64,000 nt of DNA from Seriola aureovittata (GCF_021018895.1 NC_079385.1:20597303-20661302), one strand, 5' to 3'; shown: positions 26,265 to 38,025, numbered from the stretch's first letter. Translations and numbers: made by a program. Notes: generated by a model not told the origin, from the letters alone.

Positions 26265-26472
26265 TTTATTAAAGGGCCACTGTGTTGCATCACATGCACC
26301 GTGGTTTGTTCATAAACTCCTCAGTTTTTCCACTAACGGATGTGCTCAGGGATTAAAATGTGCTTTTTATAAATGAACCCCAGTCGCTCTTAAAACTTTT
26401 CAGGATTGAGATGTGTTGATCCTCCTGGCTGCCATGTGCAAAGACTTAAGAGCCCATTAACGGGGGTTTATT
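26265..26472 (-). terminator. Candidate kcna5 polyadenylation signals
   Basis: On the minus strand AATAAA occurs at 26467-26472, 59 bases after the stop, and again at 26265-26270, about 260 bases after it. Either could end the transcript. The first would leave a very short 3' UTR, so the second, or one further left, may be used. Confidence 0.35.
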
Positions 26473-26530
26473 CTACACAACTATGGGCCTTAATAGTTTT
26501 AAATAAAGTGAGGGCTGCAGGTCTGCAGGT

Positions 26531-28249
26531 CTACAGGTCTGTCTCCCGCGTGTCCAGGCAGAAAGCGTAAAGGGATCTCTTGAAGTCCATGCTGCTGTTC
26601 GCCTTGATGTTCGCCTTCTCCGCCGAAGCGGCCGCGTCGTTGTTCTCCACGTCCTGCGACTTGGTTGACGATTTACTCCCTTTGCGTTTGAGCTCGGGGC
26701 TCGCGCGGCCGCTGTTGGGCTCGTCCTTCAGGGAGGACTGGTCCTGGTCCGTCTCCCGGTGGTAGAAGTAGTTGAAGTTGGACACGATGACCGGCACCGG
26801 CAGCGCGATGGTGAGCACGCCGGCGATGGCGCACAGCGAGCCCACGATCTTTCCCCCGACCGTCACCGGCCTCATGTCGCCGTAGCCCACGGTTGTCATG
26901 GTGACCACGGCCCACCAGAAGGCGTCAGGGATGCTGGAGAAGTGCGACTCCGGCTCGTCCGCCTCTGCAAAGTACACGGCGCTGGAGAAGAGGATGACTC
27001 CGATGAAGAGGAAGAAGATGAGGAGGCCCAGCTCCCGCATGCTGGCTTTCAGGGTCTGCCCCAGGATCTGGAGCCCCTTGGAGTGTCTGGAGAGCTTGAA
27101 GATCCTGAAGACCCGGACCAGGCGGATGACCCTCAGGATGGCCAGAGACATGGCCTGCTGGCCGTTCTGGTGCTCCTGGCCCTGCTGCTCCGCCAGCTCC
27201 GTGCCCACTGTGATGAAGTAAGGCATGATGGACATGATGTCGATGATGTTCATGATGGTCTTGGAGAACTCGGACTTACTCGGGCACGCGAAGAAGCGCA
27301 CGAAGAGCTCGAACGTGAACCAGATGACGCATGTGGTCTCGATGATGAAGAAGGGGTCGGTGAAGGTGAGGGACGGCCGGGGCGCGGTGCTGTTGTCCAG
27401 CCGGCTGGTGACCGGCAGCTCCCTCTCATCCCTGAACTCCGGCAGCGTCTCCAGGCAGAAGGTGATGATGGATATGGTGATGACGATCACGGACACGATG
27501 GCGATGCCCCGGGCCGGACTGGAGCTCTCCGGGTACTCGAATATGAGCCAGACCTGTTTCTGGAACTCGTTCTGAGGCAGCGGCTTCTCCTCCTCCTTTA
27601 TAAACCCCTCATCCTCGCGAAACCTCTCCATGGCCTCCTCCCCCAGCTGATAAAACCTAATCTCATCCGCGAACACATCGATGGACACATTGACAGGTCT
27701 CCGGATCTTCCCCCCCGACTGATAGAAATACAAAATCCCATCAAAACTCGGCCTGTTGCGGTCGAAGAAGTACTCGTTCCGGAGCGGGTCGAAGTATTTT
27801 ATCCTCTTGGTCGGATCTCCCAGTAAAGTGTCCGGGAACTGGTTGAGGGTGCCCAGCTGGGTCTCGTACCTCAGCCCGGCTATGTTGATGAGCACCCTCT
27901 CGTTGCTCTCCGTGTCCATGTCCATGTCCAGCATGTCCTCGTCGAACAGATGAGGACTGTGGTCCGCGCGTAAAAGCGCATCCATGGCGTTCTCGCTGCA
28001 GCTGAAAGTGTTGTTCATGTCGTTGATTTTCCAGGAGCTCTGGAGCTGATGCTGCTGCCGCGGCTGCTGAGGACTCCCCCGGGTGTTCAGCTCCTTGCTG
28101 TAGTCCTCTCCCAGTCCAGTTTGAACGAAGCCCGACTGAGGGACATCCAGCGCGTTCCGGCAGCTCTCCTCGGCATTGTTGCCTCCACCTCCACCTCCAC
28201 CGCTCCCTTTAGCGCCGCCGTTCTCAAAACTCACCAAGGCTATCTCCAT
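26531..28249 (-). CDS. kcna5: Kv1.5 voltage-gated potassium channel (Shaker family)
   Basis: Single-exon reading frame of 572 residues, a pore-forming delayed-rectifier K+ channel subunit of the plasma membrane that assembles as a tetramer. Visible in order: a Gly-rich then Gln-rich N-terminus; T1 tetramerisation domain about 117-215; S1 about 246-266; extracellular N-glycosylation sequon NST at 286; S2 about 299-320; S3 about 331-350; S4 with R373, R376, R379, R382, K385, R388; S5 about 406-427; filter TVGYGD at 453-458 followed by R460; S6 with PVP at 484-486; and a C-terminus ending ETDL, a PDZ ligand. Kv1.5 rather than another Kv1 is supported by the opening [12 protein letters not shown], the ending LDTRETDL, the pore Arg and a turret His at 436. 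The ATG at 28247-28249 has G at -3 and +4 and matches the mammalian start. The frame is open further upstream, but the codon at 28264 is GTG. The mammalian proline-rich SH3-binding stretch is absent. Confidence 0.97.
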   Translation of the reverse strand: MEIALVSFENGGAKGSGGGGGGGNNAEESCRNALDVPQSGFVQTGLGEDYSKELNTRGSPQQPRQQHQLQSSWKINDMNNTFSCSENAMDALLRADHSPHLFDEDMLDMDMDTESNERVLINIAGLRYETQLGTLNQFPDTLLGDPTKRIKYFDPLRNEYFFDRNRPSFDGILYFYQSGGKIRRPVNVSIDVFADEIRFYQLGEEAMERFREDEGFIKEEEKPLPQNEFQKQVWLIFEYPESSSPARGIAIVSVIVITISIITFCLETLPEFRDERELPVTSRLDNSTAPRPSLTFTDPFFIIETTCVIWFTFELFVRFFACPSKSEFSKTIMNIIDIMSIMPYFITVGTELAEQQGQEHQNGQQAMSLAILRVIRLVRVFRIFKLSRHSKGLQILGQTLKASMRELGLLIFFLFIGVILFSSAVYFAEADEPESHFSSIPDAFWWAVVTMTTVGYGDMRPVTVGGKIVGSLCAIAGVLTIALPVPVIVSNFNYFYHRETDQDQSSLKDEPNSGRASPELKRKGSKSSTKSQDVENNDAAASAEKANIKANSSMDFKRSLYAFCLDTRETDL

Positions 28250-28260
28250 TCCGCAGCCAT
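28240..28260 (-). promoter_or_regulatory. Overlapping upstream ORF at the kcna5 start
   Basis: An ATG at 28258-28260 opens a six-codon frame (MAAEWR) in another register. Its TAG stop lies just past the kcna5 ATG, so the two frames overlap. Its context is weak (T at -3), while the kcna5 ATG is strong (G at -3 and +4). Leaky scanning would let ribosomes reach kcna5. Whether this DNA lies in the mature leader is inferred from its 11-base distance to the start. Confidence 0.6.
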
Positions 28261-28266
28261 CCACAG

Positions 28267-28317
28267 TTAATGTGTGAAAAATAAAAGAGACTTGTTGAGC
28301 TGCGGCGCGAAGACCAT
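28267..28317 (-). promoter_or_regulatory. Candidate 16-codon upstream ORF in kcna5 leader
   Basis: Reads ATG to TAA with 16 sense codons and ends 17 bases before the kcna5 ATG. Context is moderate to strong (A at -3, G at +4 on the minus strand). With the overlapping short ORF next to it, it would be expected to lower kcna5 translation if transcribed. The 5' end of the mRNA is not known. Confidence 0.4.
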
Positions 28318-28505
28318 CCTCTCCGATATTTGTTCAGGAAATCAAAAGTTAAAATAATAAATAATAACCTGCAGCAGATGGAGCTGACCGGTGGATCAGG
28401 GCCGGGCTCCTCTTTACATCAGTGCATATGTGCTGTTGTTGTTAAGGCTTAAAGCCGCCGCTGCTCTGGATGAAGTAAATATTAAAAGCAGAGGAGAAGG
28501 AGGAG

Positions 28506-28507
<2 letters not shown>
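28318..28507 (-). promoter_or_regulatory. Probable kcna5 leader or promoter region
   Basis: About 190 bases between the leader ORF and the GA tract. It contains an AT-rich block at 28340-28370 (TTATTATTTATTATTTTA on the coding strand) and otherwise mixed sequence. No convincing TATA box with initiator and no clear splice acceptor was seen. Promoter status is inferred only from position. Confidence 0.3.

Positions 28508-28573
<66 letters not shown>
28508..28573 (-). repeat. (GA)33 tract upstream of kcna5
   Basis: An uninterrupted CT run on the plus strand, GA on the coding strand, 259-324 bases upstream of the kcna5 ATG. It lies in the likely promoter or leader. Long GA tracts can bind GAGA-type factors and form triplex DNA. 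A dinucleotide-repeat silencer was reported for the rat Kv1.5 promoter (recalled), so a regulatory role is conceivable but unproven. Confidence 0.95.
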
Positions 28574-28575
<2 letters not shown>

Positions 28576-28890
28576 GGGCGGAGACGCGCTCAGTTTGTTC
28601 TCTGGGTTTATGGAAGTGGCCACATGCTGTCACACTATCAGCTGAACGGTTCACATTTTCTATTTTCAACATTTTATAATTAGAAAAGACAAAAAAAAGG
28701 AAACAGCATTCATGATAAATCCTCCATCTGAGCTGATACCAACCTACTGTATATTATATATATCCAATGAAATATAACATAAAGACACATGCTCTTATTT
28801 TCTCCAGTAAAAATACCAAAATACTTCAATTCAAATCAATTATGTTTGAACTATGTTTTTATTTCCTTTCTTCCATGTCCCATGCATACA

Positions 28891-29050
28891 CTGTAAATAA
28901 AGATGGACGTAGCCTCTTTGACATCACCCACAGTTTCTTGAAGCTCAGAGTGAGCTGCGCCACTGTCGCCATCTTGGCAGTGCTTGACTCCGCCCTCAAC
29001 TCCTAGGTTATCCAAAAGTGGTCAAAGAGGAGGGGCGTGTGTGAAGCCGA
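28891..29050 (+). repeat. Repeat family B, partial copy
   Basis: Left part of a family repeated four times here. It contains GATGGACGTAGCC, a CRE-like half site, CGCCATCTTGG (a YY1-type site in reverse) at about 28967-28977, and CTCCGCCC. It lies about 640-800 bases upstream of the kcna5 start. Confidence 0.75.
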
Positions 29051-29060
29051 TAAGTAATGG

Positions 29061-29432
29061 TTGTTTTTCATGCCCACTGTAAAGAGACATCTTAAATGAG
29101 CTATTTGTTAGCTTGGCTGATGCTACGTAGATAGCGTTATCATTCATGGCTTTTTACTTATCAGTCACAAGTTCAGCATCAGACTTCATTCCTTCACTCG
29201 GTGGAAAGAAATCCTCTTGTTTTGCTTTTATTTCTTTTTCATCTATCACTCTTTTTCTTCTCCTGAAGTTGGCATGCTAACCAGCTAGCTGCAGTCTGTC
29301 TCATCACTGTCCAGTCTGCTCAGAGGGCGTATTATAACCTCTTGTCTTGTAAACGCATTGTTGCTGAAGCTCTCGGCAAGACTGGTATGCAACCAGCTGT
29401 TAATGCTAACGTTAGCTACATAGCAATAGCAC
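29061..29432. mobile_element. MITE family C, decayed copy
   Basis: Begins TTGTTTTTCATGCCCACTGT and AAATGAGCTATTTGTTAGC like the copy at 22342. It ends near GCTACATAGCAATAGCAC. The right boundary is uncertain. It directly follows the family B copy upstream of kcna5. Confidence 0.6.
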
Positions 29433-31052
29433 AGACTGACAGAGCAGTCTGTGCTATTAGCATGCTAACCCGTAGAATGCAGCGACTGTTCCACCTCAGC
29501 CAAGTGAAAAGTTTTTTTGCGATATTTCCAGATTTTTATTTTTGTTTTAAGTCAACATGAAGAGTTTAGAAATGCTAACATCTGCTGAGGAAGATCATGT
29601 CAGATGATCAAAAGCTCCAGAGCTCATGAAGAAACTGCAGCTTCCAAGGTCAAGATTTTTTTTTTCCCCTCCTGAAATGATTTTCTCTCCTCGAGTCTTA
29701 TGTAACACTGAACTGAACCCTCTGTGTGTTGTGCTGCACTCGGCCGCTCGCTGCTTAATGCACACACATCCATCTCCTTACAGTCCGAGCACAAAGGCCA
29801 GCTTTCCACATGACGTCCATGGACTCTTCTCTTTCACTCGGCTCTTTTTGTTGTCTTTGTGTCCGAGTCCTCTTCTCTTCTCTGTGGATGGAGGGTCGGG
29901 CCCCGGGGCCACACTCTGCTCTCTGCTGTTTAACCGGATGTTTACTCGTCCTGGAGGAAGATGGACAGTCTTTCTTTACAGCTACAAACAGAAACTTGTG
30001 TTTCTCTGTTATAAAAACGGACTACACTCACTACACCCTGACTCCACATTAACTCCCTGAAACATCAATGTCTTATAACAATTAAACAAAAAGAAAAAAA
30101 CACATTACAATTTCTTGTTAGCTTAGCATCAGCAGCTGTAGCCACAGTTTCCTGTCTCATTTGTTCTGTATCTGTATGTGTTCAACATGTGAAGGGTTTT
30201 ATAGCAAAGAAGACCTGAAAACACAAGTTCGTTAGCACAGTGGATTTATATGGATTGATGCATAATTCAAAATGCTATGCTACGTAATGCTACCTTCCTT
30301 GTTAGCTTAGCTACAAACCGATGGCCCTCTCCTTTGTCACTGTAGCTTAGTAAAAACAATGTAAAAGACTAACCAGCTAACTAGTTTTTACTCTGTTGTG
30401 TTTGTGGACACTGTGCAGCAGGTTATTATGACCCATAGTTACTGTACATTTTGTTGCTAGGCAACATCTAGTGGTCATAGTAATGATGACAGGAGCAAAG
30501 GGAAAAGTGTCTGTGATGTAGTGTAAAGAGAGACAGAGTCCACGTCAGGAGGTGGTGGATGGATGTGACACAGGAGAGCGGTGTTCGATTCCCATGTGAA
30601 ACCAGCTGTTCATGTTGTTCCTATTATCCATGACAGTTCATTGTTATTATAGTAACCATGACAACAAAGATCATCTAATGTTGAGAAAGTACTTATTTTA
30701 ACCCAAATCACCATCTTTTCCTAAACCTAACCAAACCATGACCGTTAATGTAGTAACTGTGGCGACGAAGGTCCGGTATGCCACTGTTGGTACAGTCCGC
30801 TTGTTTATTATTGTAACCATGGTGACAGAGGTCTGGTACGCCTGTTGCCGTGGGGGGCAGAACTTATCAGTAAAAAGTTTGCGACGTTGTATTGACTTCC
30901 ATTCATTTTTGACAGTCTGACCCAAACCTGAACCAGGACTCAGAAACGACATCTTGACTCCTCAGAACCGGACTCTCCATGAGGCCTGGTCCCAACAAGG
31001 TCAGTGTTTGTACTGGAGAAGGTCCCAGATAGGTAAGATGTAAAAATGTGTC

Positions 31053-31055
<3 letters not shown>
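29433..31055. other. Gene-free interval upstream of kcna5
   Basis: Short frames only. 30690-30930 has AACCCAAATCACC and CCTAAACCTAACC phrases that look repeat-derived. Confidence 0.4.

Positions 31056-31096
<41 letters not shown>
31056..31096 (+). repeat. (CA)20 microsatellite
   Basis: Pure CA run. Confidence 0.95.
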
Positions 31097-31097
<1 letters not shown>

Positions 31098-31553
31098 CCA
31101 GCGGACCCTCGGAGCCTGAGTGTGTCGGTTTCTAAAAGCAGAGAAGGTGACCTATTTAAAAGGTTAGTTTCTTCGCCCCGTGGGTGGATTAGGAAAACAA
31201 AGCACGAGCACTATATTTATCCTTTTCCTTATCTAATGCTCCAGCCTCATCATGATAAGAACTATGTGCATCTCCCCGCCCCTGGATTAGTGCACTGTCC
31301 TCAGACTACTGCAGCCATGAATAATAACTCGCCAACATCCATCCCACTGTGTGACTGGCCACTGGCAACGTTTGCGATTTCACGCACTGGATACAGCCAT
31401 TAGGATGTTTTTACAATAAACTTTATTTAATATTTGCCGAGCGGACGATGGCGGCTTTACGAACGTGAGGCTTCCTGCTGTTCAGGGAGGAGGAGACGAG
31501 GACATGGGAAAAGAGCAAAGAGCTCAGAGATGTGGAGATTATTTCTCATTTTA

Positions 31554-31598
31554 TGTGTGTGTGTGTGTGCGTGTGTGTGCGTGTGTGTGTGTGTGTGT
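31554..31598 (+). repeat. (TG)n microsatellite
   Basis: TG run with two CG interruptions. Confidence 0.95.
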
Positions 31599-32801
<1,203 letters not shown>

Positions 32802-33190
32802 GGTGTGGGTGTGGGAGACAGAGAGACCGAGCCGAGTCCCACTCTGTGGTACTCGAGGTCTTGTTGCCAGTTACAGAGGGAAACGGTAACCATAACAACA
32901 GGTAACCGTAACAACCAGCATCCATAACGACCACAGCTCGCAAATTAGCTCTCTAATTACAGAGGCACAGTTCAGAGCTGCTGCTGCTGATAACAACAGG
33001 CTTTTCTAAAGTGTTTTCCAAGCAGCCGTTCATCAGCGCTGCAGCTCACCTCACACTGAAGGTCAGAACACACAGGAAACAGCAGAGAGAGAGAGCAGTC
33101 CTCCTGTTTCATATGTTCTGTGTCTCTTACCTGCTGTTGTGTTGTTATTCATACTGATCAAAATATTATAACACCATAATGTGCTGAATG

Positions 33191-33620
33191 TTAAAGCTGC
33201 TCCAGAGTAAAGGTCTGTGTCCATGTGTAGTGTGATTATAGATTATAGATCAGCTCTAGCTTCTATATTAATACTGTGAAAGTATCAAAGCCTCAGTCCA
33301 CAGAGAAATGCACACAGCCTGTATTCAGAAACTGAGCCTTAAAACCAGCCGTCAGGACTTCTGGAACTTTGTGATGTCACAACAAAGCAGTCACCAAGCC
33401 CCGCCCACCTGGACCCACCATCCAAACCTTGCAGGATTTGGTTTCTCTGAGTATTTTTACCTGAAATCTGCTTTATTTTTATTGGATCACTCAGAAAACA
33501 GTGAGCTACACTTCACTGAGATGGTTTTTGGTTCTTAAAACCAAAAACCATCACCAAATATATCTTCTTATGGATCAACAAGAATAAAACACAGAAGAAG
33601 AAGAAAATATGGAGCTTTAA
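33191..33620 (+). mobile_element. MITE family A, rearranged copy
   Basis: About 430 bp, forward orientation, ending GGAGCTTTAA at 33620. The CCAAT hairpin region is deleted, and a new perfect inverted repeat (GATGGTTTTTGGTT arms, 33520-33552) replaces it. A small duplication, GATTATAGATTATAGATC, lies near 33235. Confidence 0.85.
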
Positions 33621-34018
33621 GGCCTGATTTTAAATCTGTCAATTAATTTGAAATTGTCTAGAAAAGTCATCAAATAGTGAAAAGTCATTAACGAGTTACA
33701 CTGAAGAGCTAAGCTAACTGCTAACCATCTGCTGGAGGTAGCTCCATGAGCGTAGGAACGATACGAACATCTAAAAAACTGAAAACAAAGATATGTCCCA
33801 GACACTGAAGTGGCTGCTTAAATGAATCCGACCTGTTGGCTTCACCTGTCGGCCTCGGCGCTCGAGCTCGGAGCGGCGCTGTCGGTACAGTAGCAGCCAA
33901 ACGTCAGATTTGGTGCATGTGAGGAGACGAGCGGAGCTGCGAGGCTAACAGTAGGCCTGAGTCAGACTGTGCAGCCCCTGAGGGAGCTTCACCAACCTCC
34001 CATCATCCTCCTCCTCCT
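33621..34018. other. Gene-free interval
   Basis: A CpG-richer patch lies at 33838-33945; otherwise nothing recognised. Confidence 0.4.
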
Positions 34019-34206
34019 CATCATCATCATCATCATCATCATCATATCTGTGTGTGTCTATGTGTGTGTGCGTGTTTCACACTGTGTGTCTTCACCATTT
34101 TTGACTCTGCATGCATTCGTCTGTGTGTTAAATGTGTGTGTGTGTGTGTTTGGGTGTGTGTGTGTGTGTGTGTGCGCATGTGTGTGTGCGCATGTGTGTG
34201 TGTGTT
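34019..34206 (+). repeat. (ATC)n and interrupted (TG)n cluster
   Basis: ATC repeats at 34019-34045, then several TG runs with interruptions to 34206. Confidence 0.9.
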
Positions 34207-34742
34207 TAGGCTCAGGGCGGCTGCACGGAGAGAGAGTGGCGTGGAGGGGAGAGCGGGAGGAACGCTGCGATGAGTTTAAGAAGTCTTGACAGCAGATGCC
34301 TGCATAATAACACACAGAGAGGACATGTGCAAGCAGGAAAATCAAGGACACCACGTCATGCGTGCCAGTCATTTAAAGTAACAGTTTCCTCCCGCAGCTT
34401 AAAACATGCTCACAGATTATGAGCAGAAAAGGCTGCAGATGCTGCTAAATGGATTTGTAAATCAGTGCTGTGAAATATAGCCGAGGAGGGATTTAAAACA
34501 CGATCTGTGTATTTTGATGAGGTCGAGACAGTGTTGCTAGGGAGAGGACATTTTTTTGAAAGTATGATTGGTGATTGGTGAGATTTGTCAGCGAGCGTTC
34601 GAACAGATGCTGATGTGTAGGAGGAGGAGGAGGCCGAGTTCAGCCTCGGTCCCAACCAGCAACAACAGTCACAATCTGATGCTGCAGCTCGTTAGACTTC
34701 AACACTCAGCAGCTGAGATCTGAAACCACTTCAGGTCCAGGT

Positions 34743-34748
<6 letters not shown>

Positions 34749-34792
<44 letters not shown>
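34749..34792 (+). repeat. (CA)22 microsatellite
   Basis: Pure CA run. Confidence 0.95.
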
Positions 34793-34794
<2 letters not shown>

Positions 34795-34946
34795 CTTCCT
34801 GACATCAGTCAACGTGTCGTCACATTATCTCCTCGCTCGTCGTCCTGACTCTCACAGAGGAGGCGTCACCGATCTGAGCGCGCTCACATCACAATTGGCC
34901 GTCAGTGTCAAGATGGCAGCGGTTTAAAATGGGCTCCTCTCTATCT

Positions 34947-34950
34947 GCCT

Positions 34951-34984
<34 letters not shown>

Positions 34985-35005
34985 CTCCTCCTCCTCCTCC
35001 TCCTC
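34947..35005 (+). repeat. (CTC)n microsatellite
   Basis: Pyrimidine triplet run with a few TTC variants. Confidence 0.95.
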
Positions 35006-35214
35006 ACCGTATGAGTGTGTGTACGCTCATGTTTCTGTCTCTGTGAGGACCAGTGTGTGTGTGTGTGTGTTGGTCTGTTTGTGGGTTAAAGGGTCAGTTC
35101 ACACAAATAACAAAAATCTGAAACAAAGATGTTTAATCATTTATTTGATAATTAAATGATAATAACTTTATTTGTTTTGACCTTTTCATTCACCAACAGC
35201 AGCTTTATATCATG

Positions 35215-36065
35215 ACACACTGCGTCGTCTCATCTCTTACTTGAGCTGACGTTTTATTTAGTTTCATGTTGTCATCACATGATTTTACATCGTCTCCTGT
35301 CGTGTCGTTTATAGCGTCACGTCCTCTTTGTCTCTTACTTATTACAAATTTTATTTTTGTCAGTTTGTGTTGTCTCATGTCTCGTTTGTGCTCTCGGATA
35401 CAAAAAGACATTTTATTTTGTGTCATGTCGTCTCATGTCGGGGTTGTTTCATGTCATCATGTCACGTTATCGCATCATGTTGCGTCCTGTTGTCTCATCT
35501 CCGACTTGAGCTCTCCGATACGATCATTACTGCGTCATATCGTCTCATGTCGTTTATGTCGTTTCATGTCTCATTTGTGCTTTAAATTTGTGTCGTGTCG
35601 TGTCGTGTCGTGTCGTGTCGTGTCATGTCGTGTCATGTCGTGTCGTGTCGTGTCGTGTCGTGTCGTGTCGTGTCATGTCGTGTCGTGTCTTGTGTCATCT
35701 TGTATTTCGCTTCAGCTCTCTGATACAACACAGGCTCATTTTATCTTGTTTCATGTCGTCTCATGTTGTTGTGTCACATCGTCCAGTGTCGTGCCGTCTC
35801 ATCTCATGTCATATCATCGCATCACGTGGCGTCATGTCGTCTGCCATCTTGTCTTGTCTCATATCTCACTTACGCTCTCTGATATGCAGCAGACAAATTA
35901 TATTTTATGTCATGTCTCGTATCTTGTGATCCTAACCTGACATTTTATTCTGTTTCCTGTCATCTCGCGTCATCTCGTCTTGTGATACAGTCTAACACAA
36001 ACCACACAAATTTAGTTTCGAGTCATCTCGTGTCATCTTGTTATCTCAGTGGACGGATTTTTACC
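35215..36065 (+). repeat. Higher-order pentamer satellite
   Basis: About 850 bp built from TCATG and TCGTG pentamers, with a pure block at 35590-35690. A longer unit, roughly CTYRNTTGWGCTCTCNGATAC followed by ACATTTTATTTTGTGTCATG, recurs about seven times at uneven spacing of 70-160 bp. The 224-codon open frame across it is an artefact of the repeat and encodes only low-complexity Ser/Cys/Val-rich sequence. Confidence 0.8.
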
Positions 36066-36326
36066 ATCTTGTCTCACAAAGCAGTATTTTTTTATTCACT
36101 GTAACTCAACAGAACCGAGCAGCAACACAAACGACAACCTCCAGACTGACGACAAAGTCAAACCAACACGTCTGAAACATTTTCATCCACCGCAGCAGGA
36201 GAGAAAAACAACACGTCAAGGTCGGAGATTCAGGTTTGGGTTCAAGGTTCGCCACAAGGGAGTAGTGTATTATGCCAATGAGGGTCCTCACAAGTATAGA
36301 CGTGTATACGTATGTGTGAATATATA

Positions 36327-36335
36327 TGTGTGTGC

Positions 36336-36397
<62 letters not shown>
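36327..36397 (+). repeat. (TG)n microsatellite
   Basis: TG run of about 70 bp preceded by TATACGTATGTG. The leading CCTCACAAGTATAGACGTG is a flank I recall next to TG arrays in fish. Confidence 0.95.
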
Positions 36398-36521
36398 ACT
36401 GAATGAGCACTGAACTGGAAAATAACTGCTACTGGAGGAACTATGGGCCAATCATCGGCCTCCACTGGTCACGAATCACACCTCCAGCTTTAACATGCAG
36501 CCTGAGTACCCCCACCCCTCA

Positions 36522-36554
<33 letters not shown>

Positions 36555-36572
36555 CACACACACACACACACA
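36522..36572 (+). repeat. (CA)n microsatellite
   Basis: CA run with one CG. Confidence 0.95.
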
Positions 36573-36713
36573 TGCAGGGTAGGGCTTCCCCTCCTCCATC
36601 CTACCCACCTCAGTGTGTCTGCATGTGTTCAAAAGCCCTCTGGAACCCAGATCACCAGATACAAAAAGAAAATCTCTGCTTGTTCACAGCAGCCTACAGA
36701 GGATATTAACAAC

Positions 36714-36716
36714 GCA

Positions 36717-36774
<58 letters not shown>

Positions 36775-36800
36775 CACAGGCACAGACACACACAGGCACA

Positions 36801-36846
<46 letters not shown>
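36714..36846 (+). repeat. (CA)n microsatellite with CAGGCA units
   Basis: About 130 bp of CA with an inner block of CAGGCA and CAGACA variants at 36770-36805. Confidence 0.95.
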
Positions 36847-36848
<2 letters not shown>

Positions 36849-36891
36849 CATGCACAACCAAAGCTACGATAACTCAACAAAGGCTGTGGGA

Positions 36892-37245
36892 GGGGGGGGG
36901 GGGGGGATTACAGCCTCGGAGAAATAATAACAACAGCCTCGGCCTGCAACACACACATATTGCAACACACACATATTAAAACACACACATGCATGTCATG
37001 GGGGGTGGGGGGTTGGGGGGGTGGGCAGGAGGAGGGTGAGGTAAAGGGTAAGAGCGGAGTCATCATCAGTGATATGTGGTGTCAGGAGTGCCGTTGAGCA
37101 GAGGGATGTGGGTCGGTGTGATGGAGGGAGGAGGAGGAGGAGGAGGAGGAGGAGGAGGAGGAGGATTGTGTCGAGGGATTTTAATTGACAGCTGTCCAAA
37201 TCCCCAGACAGATCCTCTCTCTCTCTCTCTCTCTCCTTCTCTCTC
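36892..37245 (+). repeat. Poly-G, G-rich, (GGA)n and (CT)n cluster
   Basis: A 15-base G run at 36892-36906, G-rich DNA at 36998-37025 that could fold as a quadruplex, (GGA)n at 37122-37164 and a CT run at 37214-37245. Confidence 0.9.
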
Positions 37246-37698
37246 ACTGAGAGTGTATGTCGCACGTCCTCCCTCGCTCTCCCTCTCTCAGACGAGGGTA
37301 TTAAGAGTGAAAAGCATTAGGAAAAGTGAGGTATTAAGAGTCTTCTGCTCCCTCTTTCTCACACACAGACACGTCACATGTAGATAGAAGTTTATGTTCA
37401 GGCAGCGAATGTGAAGATATATATGCACTGACATGTTCAGTCTATAGACACATGTATGTACAGATACATGACACAGAGCAGCCTGTTGGAGGTGCTATTG
37501 AAGGTGGAGGAAATGCAGCATCTTAATAAATTATTATTAAATATTTGAAAAGAGCAAATGAATTTGTACTTTTTTAAGATGATCTGTTCTTCTCTTTAAG
37601 AAATGTGTTTTCAATAGAGCTCTGCAGGAATGTCAGTGTTTCTAAATTAACGAGATCATTTTTAGATAATTATCTTATTAATTCAGAAAAACAGAGGA

Positions 37699-38025
37699 GT
37701 GAGCCAATCAGAAGAGAGGAGGCTCTGAGCCTCCCCTCTGATTGGCTGACTGTTTTCTGAGTGATCCAATAAAAATAAAGCAGGTTTCAGGTAAAAACAC
37801 TCAGAGAAACCAAATCCTGCAAGGTTTGGATGGTGGGTCCAGGTGGGCGGGGCTTGGTGACTGCTTTGTTGTGACATCACAAAGTTCCAGAAGTCCTGAC
37901 GGCTGGTTTTAAGGCTCAGTTTCTGAATACAGGCTGTGTGCATTTCTCTGTGGACTGAGGCTTTGATACTTTCACAGTATTAATATAGAAGCTAGAGCTG
38001 ATCTATAATCACACTACACATGGAC
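37699..38025 (-). mobile_element. MITE family A, copy truncated at both ends
   Basis: 327 bp in reverse orientation. It keeps the CCAAT hairpin, GC box and CRE-like core but lacks both terminal inverted repeats. It breaks off at ACATGGAC on the right. Confidence 0.85.

Noticed and set aside
26759..27826. Long plus-strand open frame (355 codons) antisense to kcna5
   Set aside because: Charged, low-complexity translation that mirrors the GC-rich codon use of the real minus-strand gene. A similar frame is antisense to kcna1 at 62027-62620.
28250..28264. Five-codon N-terminal extension of kcna5
   Set aside because: The first codon would be GTG, and mammalian Kv1.5 starts at the downstream ATG (MEIAL).
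35266..35940. 224-codon Ser/Cys/Val-rich frame
   Set aside because: Arises from the pentamer satellite, whose unit lacks stops in several frames.
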